A stretch of 52,339 bases of DNA from CAZBWP01 sp964630265 (GTDB lineage Bacteria; Pseudomonadota; Alphaproteobacteria; Rhodospirillales; Defluviicoccaceae). The translations under genes were made by a program, and so were the position numbers. The stretch spans positions 1-52,339 of the forward strand of contig CAZVRW010000021.1 in assembly GCA_964630265.1 (NCBI GenBank). Direction: 5' to 3'. Each line of letters opens with the position of its first letter. Positions within the stretch are counted from its first letter, which is position 1. Under the pieces are notes generated by a model. It was not told the DNA's origin. It did not search any database and saw only the letters and a list, made by a program, of their open reading frames with translations. Positions 33,315-42,485 of the stretch are shown here, piece by piece.

Positions 33315-33746
33315 ATGTCGAGTCCTGCGCGAGCGTTCTTTTTCTACGGAACCTTGATCGACGTCGATGTGTTGCATGCCGTGGTGGGGCGGCCGATCCC
33401 GCGCGCCGCGCGTCGGCTGGCCGAGGTGCACGGTTGGCAGCGGATCGTTCGGGCCGGCGCCAGCTATCCGCTGCTGCTCCCCGAGGAGAGCGGCCGCGTC
33501 GACGGCGTGCTGGTCAGCGGTCTCGGCAGCACCGATGTCGCCCGGCTGATCCACTTCGAGGGGGACGACTATCGCCTCGACGAATTGCCGGTCCGTCCGC
33601 GCGGCGGCGGCGTCGTGCGCGCCCGCGTCTTCCTGCCGCAGCCGGGGATCCCGGCGACGGCCGAGGTGTGGTCGCTAAATGCTTGGCAACGCCGCCACAA
33701 GCGACGCTATCTCGCCCGCCTCAGACGGCGCGGCATCGCGGATTAG
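33315..33746 (+). CDS. Gamma-glutamylcyclotransferase-fold (AIG2-like) protein
   Basis: This 143-residue protein has the family opening FFFYGTLIDVDVLHAVVGRP, in which the YGTL loop binds gamma-glutamyl substrates. A VDGVLVSGLGSTDVARLIHFEGDDY segment carries the conserved acidic residue, and the C-terminus is basic. Family members cyclise gamma-glutamyl amines or peptides to 5-oxoproline. The ATG at 33315 is the best match to the family N-terminus. It is convergent with the carboxypeptidase gene. Confidence 0.88.
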   Translation: MSSPARAFFFYGTLIDVDVLHAVVGRPIPRAARRLAEVHGWQRIVRAGASYPLLLPEESGRVDGVLVSGLGSTDVARLIHFEGDDYRLDELPVRPRGGGVVRARVFLPQPGIPATAEVWSLNAWQRRHKRRYLARLRRRGIAD

Positions 33747-33814
33747 TCAGCCAACGGATGGCACGGTTCCGTCAGCATCGAACCACGCGGTCCCGCGGCG
33801 CTCGCGAGGCCGGA

Positions 33815-35338
33815 TCAGAGGCGGACGACGAGGCAGGGGAAGTCGTGGCCTTCCAGGCGGCGGCAGGCTTCCTCGGCCTGTTGCCGGGTGATGCCGACGA
33901 CGCGGGCGCGGTAGAGGGTGGTCTGCGCCCCGGCGGTCAGCGGTTCGATCGCGGGTGCGCCTTGCCCGAGCGGCCCCGGCACCGTCATCAGCGCGTGCGC
34001 GGCGGTCCGTTCGGCCATCGCCCGCACCGGGAAGGCGCCGACCTGGACGCCCCAGGTGCCGGCGGGAGCGGCGCTCGAGACGCTCGAGGCGGCGAGGAGC
34101 GTTGGCTCGGCGACGGCGAGGATGGTGGGGGGTTTGGCGGTCGGCGGGGCAATCAGGGGGGCGTCGCCACGGGCCGAGGTCGAGCCCATCGCGCCGGCTT
34201 GGCGCAGGGTGAGGCAGCGGAACTGACGCTTCTCCAGCACTCGGCAGGCGTCTTCGGCCTGTTGCTGGTTTCCGGCGGCGACGCGGGCGAGGTAGAAGAC
34301 GGTGCCATTGCCGGTCGGCGAGCGCCGCACCTCCGGTGTGCTGCGCGGCATGACGGCGCGGACGTGCCGCGCCGCCGCGTGCGCCGTTTTGGTCGCCGTG
34401 TCGCGGCTGCGGAAAGCGCCGACCTGCACCACCCACGTCGGCGTCGATGCCAGGACGGCGCCGCGGCTGGCGAGCTGGGCGCCGACCACGTCGTGCGCCG
34501 GGCCGGACAGGCGCGCCGCGGTGATCGCCTGAAAGCCCTTGTCCAGGAGCTGCGCCATGGCCTTGTTGCGCGCCGCCGAGGTCTTGCCGCCATAGATGAC
34601 GCCGACGATGCGTCGGCCGTTGCGCTTGGCCGACGCCACCAGGTTGAAGCCCGACGCGCGGATGTAGCCGGTCTTGATCCCGTCGACGCCGGGATAGCTG
34701 CCGAGCAGCCGGTTGTGGTTGTGGTAGGAATGGCCGCCGTAGGTAAAGTTACGGATGGAGAAATAGCGATAATGGTGGGGATAGTGGCGGAGCAGCGCCA
34801 GCGCCAGCGTCGCCATGTCCCGGGCGGTGCTCAGCTGGCCGGTGTTGGGCAGGCCCGAAGCATTGCGAAAGGTCGTGCGGGTCATGCCGAGGCTGTGCGC
34901 CCGCTCGGTCATCATCGCCGCGAACCGGCTTTCCGTACCCCCCAACGCCTCGGCCAGGGCGACCGCCACGTCGTTTGCCGACTTGGTGACCAGCACCTGA
35001 ATGGCGTTGCCGACGGTGATCGACGATCCGACCTTGAGCCCCAGTTTGGACGGCGGCTGTGCGGCCGCCTGCGGCGACATGCGGATGCGCGTATCCAGGG
35101 TGATGTGACCGCGGTCGAGCGCCTCGAACGCCATGTAGAGGGTCATCATCTTGGTCAGCGACGCCGGATAGAGCCGGGTGTCGCCGTTGACGGCGTGCAG
35201 GATGCGCCCGGTGTCGGCGTCCACGGCCATCGCCGCGTAGCGGGCCATCGCCGGCGCGGACAGCACGGTCAGAAGCCCGGTGGCGACGATCAGGAGCATC
35301 GTCGTCGCCCATCGCCGAAGCTGCGTCGAACGCGGCAT
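33815..35338 (-). CDS. D-alanyl-D-alanine carboxypeptidase with two SPOR domains
   Basis: This 507-residue exported enzyme has a signal peptide (about 1-31) and a peptidase S11 domain with SLTK (Ser60-Lys63), SAN (120-122) and KTG (222-224). Two C-terminal SPOR-like repeats (about 300-385 and 430-507) each contain a VQVGAF motif. It trims peptidoglycan pentapeptides. SPOR domains bind denuded glycan at the division septum, so it probably acts there. Duplicate SPOR domains on a DacA-type enzyme are less common than one. The ATG follows GAAGGGGGG. Confidence 0.93.
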   Translation of the reverse strand: MPRSTQLRRWATTMLLIVATGLLTVLSAPAMARYAAMAVDADTGRILHAVNGDTRLYPASLTKMMTLYMAFEALDRGHITLDTRIRMSPQAAAQPPSKLGLKVGSSITVGNAIQVLVTKSANDVAVALAEALGGTESRFAAMMTERAHSLGMTRTTFRNASGLPNTGQLSTARDMATLALALLRHYPHHYRYFSIRNFTYGGHSYHNHNRLLGSYPGVDGIKTGYIRASGFNLVASAKRNGRRIVGVIYGGKTSAARNKAMAQLLDKGFQAITAARLSGPAHDVVGAQLASRGAVLASTPTWVVQVGAFRSRDTATKTAHAAARHVRAVMPRSTPEVRRSPTGNGTVFYLARVAAGNQQQAEDACRVLEKRQFRCLTLRQAGAMGSTSARGDAPLIAPPTAKPPTILAVAEPTLLAASSVSSAAPAGTWGVQVGAFPVRAMAERTAAHALMTVPGPLGQGAPAIEPLTAGAQTTLYRARVVGITRQQAEEACRRLEGHDFPCLVVRL

Positions 35339-35378
35339 GCGTTAGCCCCCCTTCACCCGATGCTGACAATGTGCGACG

Positions 35379-35407
35379 ACTCTAACCCAAGCCACCGCAC
35401 CATGCAA
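35379..35407 (-). promoter_or_regulatory. Probable sigma-70 promoter of the carboxypeptidase gene
   Basis: On the minus strand TTGCAT is followed after 17 bp by TAGAGT, about 41 bp before the ATG. The same -10 hexamer and spacing occur in the divergent pgm promoter candidate. Confidence 0.45.
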
Positions 35408-35563
35408 ATGCCACAATTATCCTTAAAATCAACCGTCAACGGCCCGTTGTTCAAGAGTCGTGTTGTCCGGGCCGGCCGCTGCCGGTCAAGCCGTTCTGCG
35501 GTGGGCGAAAATCGACCCGCGGCGGGGCGCCTGCCATCTGGCGGTGCGGCGTCCGCTTGCCCG

Positions 35564-35592
35564 TTGGCGAAGTGATTCGCGCCTGCTAGAGT
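35564..35592 (+). promoter_or_regulatory. Probable sigma-70 promoter of pgm
   Basis: TTGGCG and TAGAGT are separated by 17 bp, about 127 bp upstream of the pgm start. The rest of this 380-bp divergent spacer shows no gene. Confidence 0.4.
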
Positions 35593-35718
35593 TCGCCGCG
35601 CTCGAGACGGGGGGCGTTCTGCCGGACGTGACGCGGCGGATCTCGGGCTTCGTGACCGCCGGCGCGCGAATCGCGCCGTTTCCGGCACTGGCATTTCTTT
35701 GGGGGAGCAGCAGGCGAT

Positions 35719-37353
35719 ATGGCGACACGAACCGTCCGGACCGAGCCGTTCGAAGGGCAGAAACCGGGAACCTCCGGCCTGCGCAAGAAGGTCAAGGTGT
35801 TCGAGCAGCCGAACTATCTCGAGAACTTCGTGCAATCGATCTTCGATTGTCTCGAAGGCTTCCGGGGGCAGACACTGGTGGTCGGCGGCGACGGCCGCTA
35901 CTACAACCGCGAAGCCATTCAGATCATCCTGAAAATGGCGGCCGCCAATGGTTTCGGCCGAGCGTTGGTTGGCCAGGGCGGCATCCTGTCGACGCCGGCC
36001 ATCTCGTGCGTCATTCGCAAGCATCGCGCCTTCGGCGGCATCGTTCTCTCGGCCAGCCACAATCCGGGCGGTCCCGACGAGGATTTCGGCATCAAGTACA
36101 ACATCGGCAATGGTGGCCCGGCCCCCGAGAAGGTGACCGATGCGGTGTTCGCGCGGAGCCGCGCCATCACCGAGTATCGGATCAGCGATGCCGCCGATAT
36201 TGCCCTCGACACCCTTGGCACCTTCGACCTGGACGGCATGCGGGTCGAGGTGATCAACCCGGTCGCCGACTATGCCGAGCTGATGGAGACGCTGTTCGAC
36301 TTCGATGCCATCCGCGACCTGTTCCGCTCGGACTCGTTCAGCATGTGCTTTGATGCCATGCATGCCGTCACCGGTCCCTACGCGCGCGACATTTTGGAGA
36401 CCCGCCTCGGCGCCGCCGACGGGACGGTGATCAATGGCGTGCCGTTGGAGGATTTCGGCCAAGGCCATCCCGATCCGAACCTGGCCCACGCGCACGACCT
36501 GGTGGCGGCGCTGAATCGGCCGGACGGGCCGGATTTCGGTGCCGCTTCCGACGGGGACGGCGACCGTAACATGATCCTCGGCAGCGGATTTTTCGTGACG
36601 CCCAGCGACAGCCTGGCGGTGCTGGCGGCGAACGCGACGCTGGCCCCCGGCTATCGCGACGGTCTCGCCGGGATCGCCCGATCGATGCCGACCAGCCAGG
36701 CCGCCGACCGGGTGGCCGAGGCGCTGGGCATCGGCTGCTACGAGACGCCGACCGGCTGGAAGTTTTTCGGCAACCTGCTGGACGCCGGCAAGGCGACGCT
36801 GTGCGGCGAGGAAAGCTTCGGCACCGGATCCAGTCACATCCGCGAGAAGGACGGCCTGTGGGCGGTGCTGTTCTGGCTGAACGTGTTGGCGGTGCGCAAG
36901 CAGCCGGTGAGCGAGATCGTCCGCGAGCATTGGCGCACCTACGGTCGCAACTTTTATTCGCGGCACGACTACGAGGGGGTGGATAGCGACGCCGCCGATG
37001 ATCTGATGAACAACCTGCGCGCCCGGCTGCCGGACTTTCCCGGCACGCGACTTGGTGTTTACGAGGTGGCCTATGCCGACGACTTCGCCTACACCGATCC
37101 GGTCGACGGCAGTGTCGCCACCAAACAGGGCATCCGCATCGGGTTCACCGATGGCTCGCGCGTCGTTTTCCGCCTGTCCGGCACCGGCACGGAGGGGGCG
37201 ACCTTGCGCATCTATGTCGAGCGCTACGAACCCGATCCGGCGAAACACGATATCGCCACCCAGACGGCTCTCGAGGATCTGATCGCCATTGCCGGCGAGG
37301 TCGCGGAGATCGCCGCACGCACCGGACGGGAGCGGCCGACGGTGATCACCTGA
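35719..37353 (+). CDS. pgm: Phosphoglucomutase (alpha-D-glucose phosphate-specific)
   Basis: This 544-residue enzyme interconverts glucose-1-P and glucose-6-P. It has the eukaryote-like Pgm N-terminus KPGTSGLRKKVKVFEQPNYL, the phosphoserine loop LSASHNPGGPDEDFG, the metal loop SDGDGDRNM, the sugar loop GEESFGTGS and the C-terminal phosphate loop RLSGTGTEGATLRIY. It is full length. The product feeds GalU at 24725. It has its own promoter and is followed by a short stop-codon repeat. Confidence 0.97.
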   Translation: MATRTVRTEPFEGQKPGTSGLRKKVKVFEQPNYLENFVQSIFDCLEGFRGQTLVVGGDGRYYNREAIQIILKMAAANGFGRALVGQGGILSTPAISCVIRKHRAFGGIVLSASHNPGGPDEDFGIKYNIGNGGPAPEKVTDAVFARSRAITEYRISDAADIALDTLGTFDLDGMRVEVINPVADYAELMETLFDFDAIRDLFRSDSFSMCFDAMHAVTGPYARDILETRLGAADGTVINGVPLEDFGQGHPDPNLAHAHDLVAALNRPDGPDFGAASDGDGDRNMILGSGFFVTPSDSLAVLAANATLAPGYRDGLAGIARSMPTSQAADRVAEALGIGCYETPTGWKFFGNLLDAGKATLCGEESFGTGSSHIREKDGLWAVLFWLNVLAVRKQPVSEIVREHWRTYGRNFYSRHDYEGVDSDAADDLMNNLRARLPDFPGTRLGVYEVAYADDFAYTDPVDGSVATKQGIRIGFTDGSRVVFRLSGTGTEGATLRIYVERYEPDPAKHDIATQTALEDLIAIAGEVAEIAARTGRERPTVIT

Positions 37354-37379
37354 CGGTGCCGGACCTGACGGTGCCGGCC
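37350..37379. repeat. 15-bp tandem duplication at the pgm stop codon
   Basis: CTGACGGTGCCGG(A/C)C occurs twice in tandem and the pgm TGA lies in the first unit. The rest of the 252-bp spacer to the next gene shows no gene. Confidence 0.85.
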
Positions 37380-37605
37380 CCAGTCGGCCGCAAGCGGCGG
37401 CGGTGAGGCGCGGTCCGTCGCGGTCCGGGTAGGTATGAGGGTCGGGGAGGTCTTGGCAGGTCCGGGGCACAACCGCGCCAGGACCCGCGCCGGGACCGCG
37501 CCAGGGTGGAATGCTGCACTGCACAAAAATCCGTTGCCGGTCGGGCGCGTCCTCGGTAACATATCTGACGCAATCAGCTGCAATCGCCCGACCGGAGTTT
37601 TCCAC

Positions 37606-38049
37606 GTGACCACGACACGCCCCGCCTCGCCGCCCGAAACCGCAACCGACAGTCCAGCCCCGACGACGGGCGGCTGGCTTGGCGCCTTGGTCGCCGGACC
37701 GCGGCTCTGGCTGTCGCTGGTCGACAGTGGCACGCGCAACCTCGACGCGACGCTGCAATCGACGCTGATTTTCGGCCGCGGCCTGCGCGCCCTCGACATG
37801 GCGTGGCGCGGGCTGGTGTGTAAGACGTTCGAGGAGGAGATGGCCGCGGCGCGGGCGCGGGCGACGGCTGTCGGCCCCCTAACGATGCTCGACCTGGAAG
37901 CCCAACTCATGGTACTGCGCTGCTCCCGCCAGGTCGCCAACGCCATGCTATTCTGGACGATCGCCATGCAGGTGGCGGAGGACGCCGCGGTTCCCATCGT
38001 TCGTCGGGGCGGCGAGACGCTGGGCGGGTCGGTCGCCACCGCGTCCTGA
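37606..38049 (+). CDS. Small phasin-like protein
   Basis: This 147-residue, mostly helical protein has an N-terminal Pro/Thr-rich tail and a body of amphipathic helices (MLDLEAQLMVLRCSRQVANA), without a signal peptide. The pattern recalls granule-associated phasins, but the similarity is weak. The GTG start follows CGGAG at a normal distance. An assembly gap begins two bases after the stop, so anything downstream is unresolved. Confidence 0.6.
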   Translation: MTTTRPASPPETATDSPAPTTGGWLGALVAGPRLWLSLVDSGTRNLDATLQSTLIFGRGLRALDMAWRGLVCKTFEEEMAAARARATAVGPLTMLDLEAQLMVLRCSRQVANAMLFWTIAMQVAEDAAVPIVRRGGETLGGSVATAS

Positions 38050-38050
38050 C

Positions 38051-38150
38051 NNNNNNNNNNNNNNNNNNNNNNNNNNNNNNNNNNNNNNNNNNNNNNNNNN
38101 NNNNNNNNNNNNNNNNNNNNNNNNNNNNNNNNNNNNNNNNNNNNNNNNNN
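38051..38150. other. Assembly gap (100 N)
   Basis: A placeholder of exactly 100 N. GGACGGCCAGCCCC-type direct repeats flank its right edge (38151-38190), and the gap begins just after a stop codon, as with the other repeat arrays. Confidence 1.
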
Positions 38151-38223
38151 GGACGGCCAGCCCCGGACGGCCAGCCGTGAACGGCCGGCGCACCGACGCC
38201 GAGACCGGCCGCCCCGGCCCGGG

Positions 38224-38248
38224 TCAGAGCGCTCTTTCGTCGCTCTGA
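38224..38248. repeat. Perfect 8-bp inverted repeat upstream of clpS
   Basis: TCAGAGCG and CGCTCTGA are separated by nine bases. No T-run follows on either strand, so it is more likely an operator or RNA hairpin than a terminator. Confidence 0.6.
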
Positions 38249-38298
38249 GAATCAGCTATATTCGTTGTGGCTTCCGCGCCGCCGCGCGCCCATCTCTG

Positions 38299-38326
38299 TT
38301 GCGAGGGCTGGACCTGAGCATATGAT
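38299..38326 (+). promoter_or_regulatory. Probable sigma-70 promoter of clpS-clpA
   Basis: TTGCGA and TATGAT are separated by 16 bp, about 80 bp before the clpS ATG. TATGAT is a five-of-six match to the -10 consensus. Confidence 0.45.
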
Positions 38327-38405
38327 CCGCGGGCGGCGCGCCGGTCAGCGCCTCGGTGGGCGCCAGGATGAATGCCGCGGTCAGCGCCACTGGATGTGGG
38401 GAGAG

Positions 38406-38744
38406 ATGTCGACACCGAAGCAGCCGAAAGGTCCCGAACGGCCGTCGACGGGCGTCGTCACGCGATCCCGCCCGAAGACGAAAAAACCGTCCATGTACAA
38501 GGTGCTGATGTTGAATGACGACTACACGCCGATGGAATTCGTCGTCCATGTTTTGGAGAGATTTTTCGGCAAGGATCATGAGGAGGCCGTGCGGATCATG
38601 TTGCATGTCCACCATCGCGGCGTCGGCGTCTGTGGTGTGTTCACCTACGAGGTCGCGGAAACCAAGGTCAACCAAGTGATGGGCATGGCACGGCAGCATC
38701 AGCATCCGCTCCAGTGCACCATCGAAAAGGACGGCGGCGAGTGA
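38406..38744 (+). CDS. clpS: ClpS adaptor (N-end rule)
   Basis: This 112-residue adaptor binds N-degron substrates and delivers them to ClpAP. After a flexible basic N-terminus come the core signatures YKVLMLNDDYTPMEFVV and IMLHVHHRGVGVCGVFTYEVAE, which build the N-degron pocket and the ClpA contact. The ATG at 38406 follows GGGGAG. It ends 9 bp before clpA, the usual operon. Confidence 0.98.
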   Translation: MSTPKQPKGPERPSTGVVTRSRPKTKKPSMYKVLMLNDDYTPMEFVVHVLERFFGKDHEEAVRIMLHVHHRGVGVCGVFTYEVAETKVNQVMGMARQHQHPLQCTIEKDGGE

Positions 38745-38753
38745 GCTTTGAGC

Positions 38754-41066
38754 ATGCTGTCACGTAATCTTGAACAGTCCCTCCACCGCGCACTCGCGCT
38801 GGCGACCGAACGGCGCCACGAGTACGCGACCCTCGAACATCTGTTGTTCTCGCTGACCGAGGACGATGACGCGAAGCCTGTGCTGCGCGCCTGCGGCGTC
38901 GACACGGAGCAACTGCGGACGGACCTGAAGGCGTTCATCGACACCGAACTCGATGGCCTGAAGACGGCGGCACGCGGCGACGCCAAGCCGACCGCGGGGT
39001 TCCAGCGCGTCGTGCAGCGATCGGTGATCCACGTGCAGTCGTCGGGCCGCGAAGAGGTCACCGGCGCCAACGTGCTGGTCGCGCTGTTTTCGGAGCGGGA
39101 ATCCCACGCCGTGCATTTTCTGCAGGTGCAGGAGATGTCGCGGCTGGATGCCGTCAACTTCATCTCCCACGGTATCGCCAAGGTGCCCGGCGAGGGGCGC
39201 CGACGTCCGGTGCAGGGGTCCGATGAAGAGGCGACGGGCGACCGCGTCGTGCGAAAGGGGCACGAAGCGCTGGAGGCTTACTGCGTCGACCTCAACCGCA
39301 AGGCGTCCGAGGGACGGATCGACCCGCTGATCGGCCGCGACGCCGAGATCGAGCGGACGATCCAGATCCTCTGCCGGCGGAGCAAGAACAACCCGCTTTA
39401 CGTGGGTGATCCGGGGGTCGGCAAGACCGCCATCGCCGAGGGACTGGCCCGCCGCATCGTCATGGACGAGGTGCCGGAGGTGCTGAACGACGCGGTCATT
39501 TACGCCCTCGACATGGGCTCGCTGCTGGCCGGCACCCGCTACCGCGGTGATTTCGAGGAGCGCCTGAAGAACGTCATCTCCGAGCTGGAGGCGTTGCCCG
39601 GCGCCGTGTTGTTCATCGATGAGATCCATACGGTCGTCGGCGCCGGCGCCACCAGCGGCGGTTCAATGGACGCCTCGAACATCCTGAAACCGTCGCTCGC
39701 CGCCGGCAGCCTCCGCTGTATCGGCTCGACGACGTACAAGGAATACCGCAACCACTTCGAGAAGGACCGGGCGCTGGTCCGCCGCTTTCAGAAGATCGAC
39801 ATCTACGAGCCGTCGGTCGAGGACACGGTGAAGATCCTGCGCGGCCTCAAGCCCTATTTCGAGGCGCACCATCAGGTGCGTTACACCGCCGAGGCGCTGC
39901 GTTCGGCGGTGGAGTTGGCGTCGCGCTACATCAACGACCGCAAGCTGCCGGACAAGGCCATCGATGTCATCGACGAGGTGGGTGCATCGCGCATGGTGCT
40001 GCCGCCCAACAAGCGGCGCTCCACCGTCACCGTCAAGGACGTGGAGGAGGTGGTCGCGAAGATCGCCCGCATCCCGCAGAAGAGCGTGTCCTCCGACGAC
40101 CGTAAGGTGCTGAAGACGTTGGAGCGCGACCTCGGCACCGTGGTGTTCGGGCAGGACGTGGCGATCGCCGCGCTGAGCAGCGCCATCAAGCTCGCCCGTG
40201 CCGGCTTGCGCGAGCCGGAGAAGCCCATCGGCTGTTACCTGTTCTCCGGCCCGACGGGCGTCGGCAAGACCGAGGTGGCGCGGCAACTCGCCCACGTGCT
40301 CGGCATCGAACTGGTGCGGTTCGACATGTCCGAGTACATGGAACGGCATACGGTGTCGCGCCTGATCGGCGCGCCGCCGGGCTATGTCGGTTTCGACCAG
40401 GGCGGCCTGCTCACCGACGCCATCGACAAGCAGCCGCACGCCGTCCTGCTGCTCGACGAGATCGAGAAAGCGCATCCGGACCTGTTCAACATCCTGTTGC
40501 AGATCATGGATCACGGCAAGCTGACCGATCACAACGGCAAGAGCGTCGACTTCCGCAACGTCGTGCTGATCATGACGTCCAACGCCGGCGCCGCCGAACT
40601 GGCCAAGCCGGCGATCGGCTTCGAGCGCGAGACGCGGGTCGGCGACGATACCGAGGCGATCGAACGCATGTTCTCGCCGGAGTTTCGCAACCGGCTCGAC
40701 GCCATCATCCCGTTCGCGCCGCTGGCGCCTGACGTGGTCGGCCGTGTCGTCGACAAGTTCGTGATGCAGCTGGAGGTGCAGCTCGCCGACCGGCAGGTGG
40801 TGATCGAGCTTACCGACGACGCCCGCAAGTGGCTTGCCGAGAAGGGCTACGACCAGCGTTTCGGGGCGCGCCCGCTGTCGCGGGTGATCCAGGAGCACAT
40901 CAAGCGACCGCTGGCGGAGGAACTGCTGTTCGGCAGGCTCGCACGCGGCGGCGTCGTCCGCGTGGCGATCGCCGACGGCAAGCCGGTGTTCAGCTACCCC
41001 GAGGCGCCAGCGCCGGCGTCGCCGGAGGGTGGCGAAACCACTGGCGAGGCGGCGCCGGCGCCCTGA
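38754..41066 (+). CDS. clpA: ATP-dependent Clp protease ATP-binding subunit ClpA
   Basis: This 770-residue unfoldase has an N-terminal Clp repeat domain (LSRNLEQSLHRALALATERR), a first AAA+ domain with Walker A GDPGVGKT, and a second with GPTGVGKT and sensor/arginine motifs. The IGL loop that docks on ClpP is expected in the second domain. It partners with ClpS directly upstream. The ATG at 38754 is chosen over a TTG two codons earlier. Its C-terminal tail is Ala/Pro-rich and its stop codon starts a repeat array. Confidence 0.98.
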   Translation: MLSRNLEQSLHRALALATERRHEYATLEHLLFSLTEDDDAKPVLRACGVDTEQLRTDLKAFIDTELDGLKTAARGDAKPTAGFQRVVQRSVIHVQSSGREEVTGANVLVALFSERESHAVHFLQVQEMSRLDAVNFISHGIAKVPGEGRRRPVQGSDEEATGDRVVRKGHEALEAYCVDLNRKASEGRIDPLIGRDAEIERTIQILCRRSKNNPLYVGDPGVGKTAIAEGLARRIVMDEVPEVLNDAVIYALDMGSLLAGTRYRGDFEERLKNVISELEALPGAVLFIDEIHTVVGAGATSGGSMDASNILKPSLAAGSLRCIGSTTYKEYRNHFEKDRALVRRFQKIDIYEPSVEDTVKILRGLKPYFEAHHQVRYTAEALRSAVELASRYINDRKLPDKAIDVIDEVGASRMVLPPNKRRSTVTVKDVEEVVAKIARIPQKSVSSDDRKVLKTLERDLGTVVFGQDVAIAALSSAIKLARAGLREPEKPIGCYLFSGPTGVGKTEVARQLAHVLGIELVRFDMSEYMERHTVSRLIGAPPGYVGFDQGGLLTDAIDKQPHAVLLLDEIEKAHPDLFNILLQIMDHGKLTDHNGKSVDFRNVVLIMTSNAGAAELAKPAIGFERETRVGDDTEAIERMFSPEFRNRLDAIIPFAPLAPDVVGRVVDKFVMQLEVQLADRQVVIELTDDARKWLAEKGYDQRFGARPLSRVIQEHIKRPLAEELLFGRLARGGVVRVAIADGKPVFSYPEAPAPASPEGGETTGEAAPAP

Positions 41067-41180
41067 TCGGAGGAGCCGATCGGGAACGGTTCATCGGGGG
41101 AGCCGATCATGGGCGACCGATCGGGGAGCCGATCGGGGGCAATCGATCGGGGAGCCGATCGGGGGCGATCGAGGACGGTC
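41064..41180. repeat. Palindromic tandem repeat (GGGGAGCCGATCGGGGG) beginning at the clpA stop
   Basis: Roughly four to five degenerate copies of a GGAGCCGATCGGGG unit fill the clpA to CoA-transferase spacer. Each unit contains the palindrome CGATCG and several carry GGAG, so they could mimic ribosome-binding sites. Confidence 0.85.
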
Positions 41181-41196
41181 GTCGCGAGGGGGGTGG

Positions 41197-42288
41197 ATGT
41201 CGATCCGGTTTCTCGAGGGCGTGCGCGTTCTCGACCTGAGCCAGTATCTGCCGGGGCCGTTCGCGACCCGCATGTTGGCCGACATGGGCGCCGACGTGAT
41301 CAAGGTGGAGCCGCCGGGCGGCGAACCGGGTCGCAGCCTGGACGCCCAGGGCACGCGCACCGTCTCGCCTTATTGGCACATCATCAATGCCGGCAAGCGC
41401 GTCGTCGAGATGAACCTGAAGTCGACGGATGAGCACACCGCGTTCGAGCGCTTGGTGGCGCGCGCCGACGTGCTGCTGGAATCGTTCCGGCCCGGCGTGA
41501 TGGAGCGCCTCGGCTTCGGCGAAGCGCGGCTGAAGGCGCTGAACCCGAACTTGGTGCACTGCGCGCTGTCGGGTTATGGCCAGACCGGGCCGTTGCGGCT
41601 GGCCACCGGCCACGACCTGAACTACGAGGCGTTGTCGGGGACACTGGAGTCGACGGGCACGCGGGATGGTCCGGTGATCCCGTTTCCGCCGATGGCCGAC
41701 CACGCCGGCGCCCTGCAGGCGGTGATCGTCATCCTCGGCGCGCTGTTCGCCCAGCGCCGCGGCCGCGGTGGCGCCTTCCTCGACGTCAGCCTCGCCGAAT
41801 CGCTGATCGCCCTGCAGGAACTGGCCTTCGCCTTCGACACCCGGCGCGGGCTCGGCTTGCTCACCGGCGGCTCCGCCTGCTATCAGGTCTACCGCACCGC
41901 CGACGACCGCCACGTGACGCTGAGCCCGTTGGAGCCGAAATTCTGGGCCAACTTTTGCACCGCCGTCGACCGGCCCGACTGGATCGCTCGGCAGTGGGAG
42001 CCGCTGCCGCAGACGGCGCTGATCGCCGAGCTGGCGGCGCTGTTCGCATCCCGGCCGCTCGCCCATTGGGACGCGCTGCTGCCCGACGCCGAGTGCTGCT
42101 ATCTCGCCGTCGTCGATCATGCCGAACTGCCGGCGCATCCGCACGTGGCCGCCCGCGGCTTCGTGCATGTGCGTCCCGACTATACCGAGGCGCTGTTCCC
42201 CGCCATGGTCGACGGCCACGGACCCGAGCCACGCCCCGAAGTGCGGCTGATCGAAGCGGCCGCCGTGCTTGCGGAGTGGCAGGCCTAG
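41197..42288 (+). CDS. CaiB/BaiF-family (class III) CoA-transferase
   Basis: This 363-residue enzyme has the family N-terminus LEGVRVLDLSQYLPGPFATRMLADMGADVIKVEPP and the segment containing LNPNLVHCALSGYGQTGP. Class III CoA-transferases move CoA between carboxylic acids through an Asp-anhydride intermediate; some members are alpha-methylacyl-CoA racemases. The substrate cannot be read. The ATG follows GAGGGGGG at 41197. Its TAG stop lies within a perfect hairpin. Confidence 0.92.
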   Translation: MSIRFLEGVRVLDLSQYLPGPFATRMLADMGADVIKVEPPGGEPGRSLDAQGTRTVSPYWHIINAGKRVVEMNLKSTDEHTAFERLVARADVLLESFRPGVMERLGFGEARLKALNPNLVHCALSGYGQTGPLRLATGHDLNYEALSGTLESTGTRDGPVIPFPPMADHAGALQAVIVILGALFAQRRGRGGAFLDVSLAESLIALQELAFAFDTRRGLGLLTGGSACYQVYRTADDRHVTLSPLEPKFWANFCTAVDRPDWIARQWEPLPQTALIAELAALFASRPLAHWDALLPDAECCYLAVVDHAELPAHPHVAARGFVHVRPDYTEALFPAMVDGHGPEPRPEVRLIEAAAVLAEWQA

Positions 42289-42335
42289 TGGATCGAATCT
42301 GACGCTTGCTGCCCAAGCGTCAGATTCGATCCACT
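42287..42335. repeat. Perfect 22-bp inverted repeat at the CoA-transferase stop
   Basis: Arms 42287-42308 and 42314-42335 (starting AGTGGATCGAATCTGACG) are exact inverted copies around a 5-nt loop CTGCC. There is no T-run, so it is not a classical terminator, but the RNA hairpin would be very stable. Related arm sequence occurs at 22726-22743. Confidence 0.92.
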
Positions 42336-42349
42336 AAGCTATTGATCTG

Positions 42350-42399
42350 GTGGTTCGATTCAGCTGACGGATGGGACTCATCCGTCAGCATCGAACCAC
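42350..42399. repeat. Second inverted repeat of a different hairpin type
   Basis: Left arm GTGGTTCGAT..CTGACGGATG and right arm CATCCGTCAG.ATCGAACCAC pair, apart from a small bulge, around loop GGACT. The right arm CCGTCAGCATCGAACCAC recurs at 33769-33786, downstream of the gamma-glutamylcyclotransferase gene. Confidence 0.85.
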
Positions 42400-42485
42400 T
42401 AGCGCCGCGGCGAGTCGGCGGCGGCGCTCCGTTGCATCCCGCCCCGTCGCATCGTTGAGCGCTTCGTCACAGTGTGACCCTTGCC

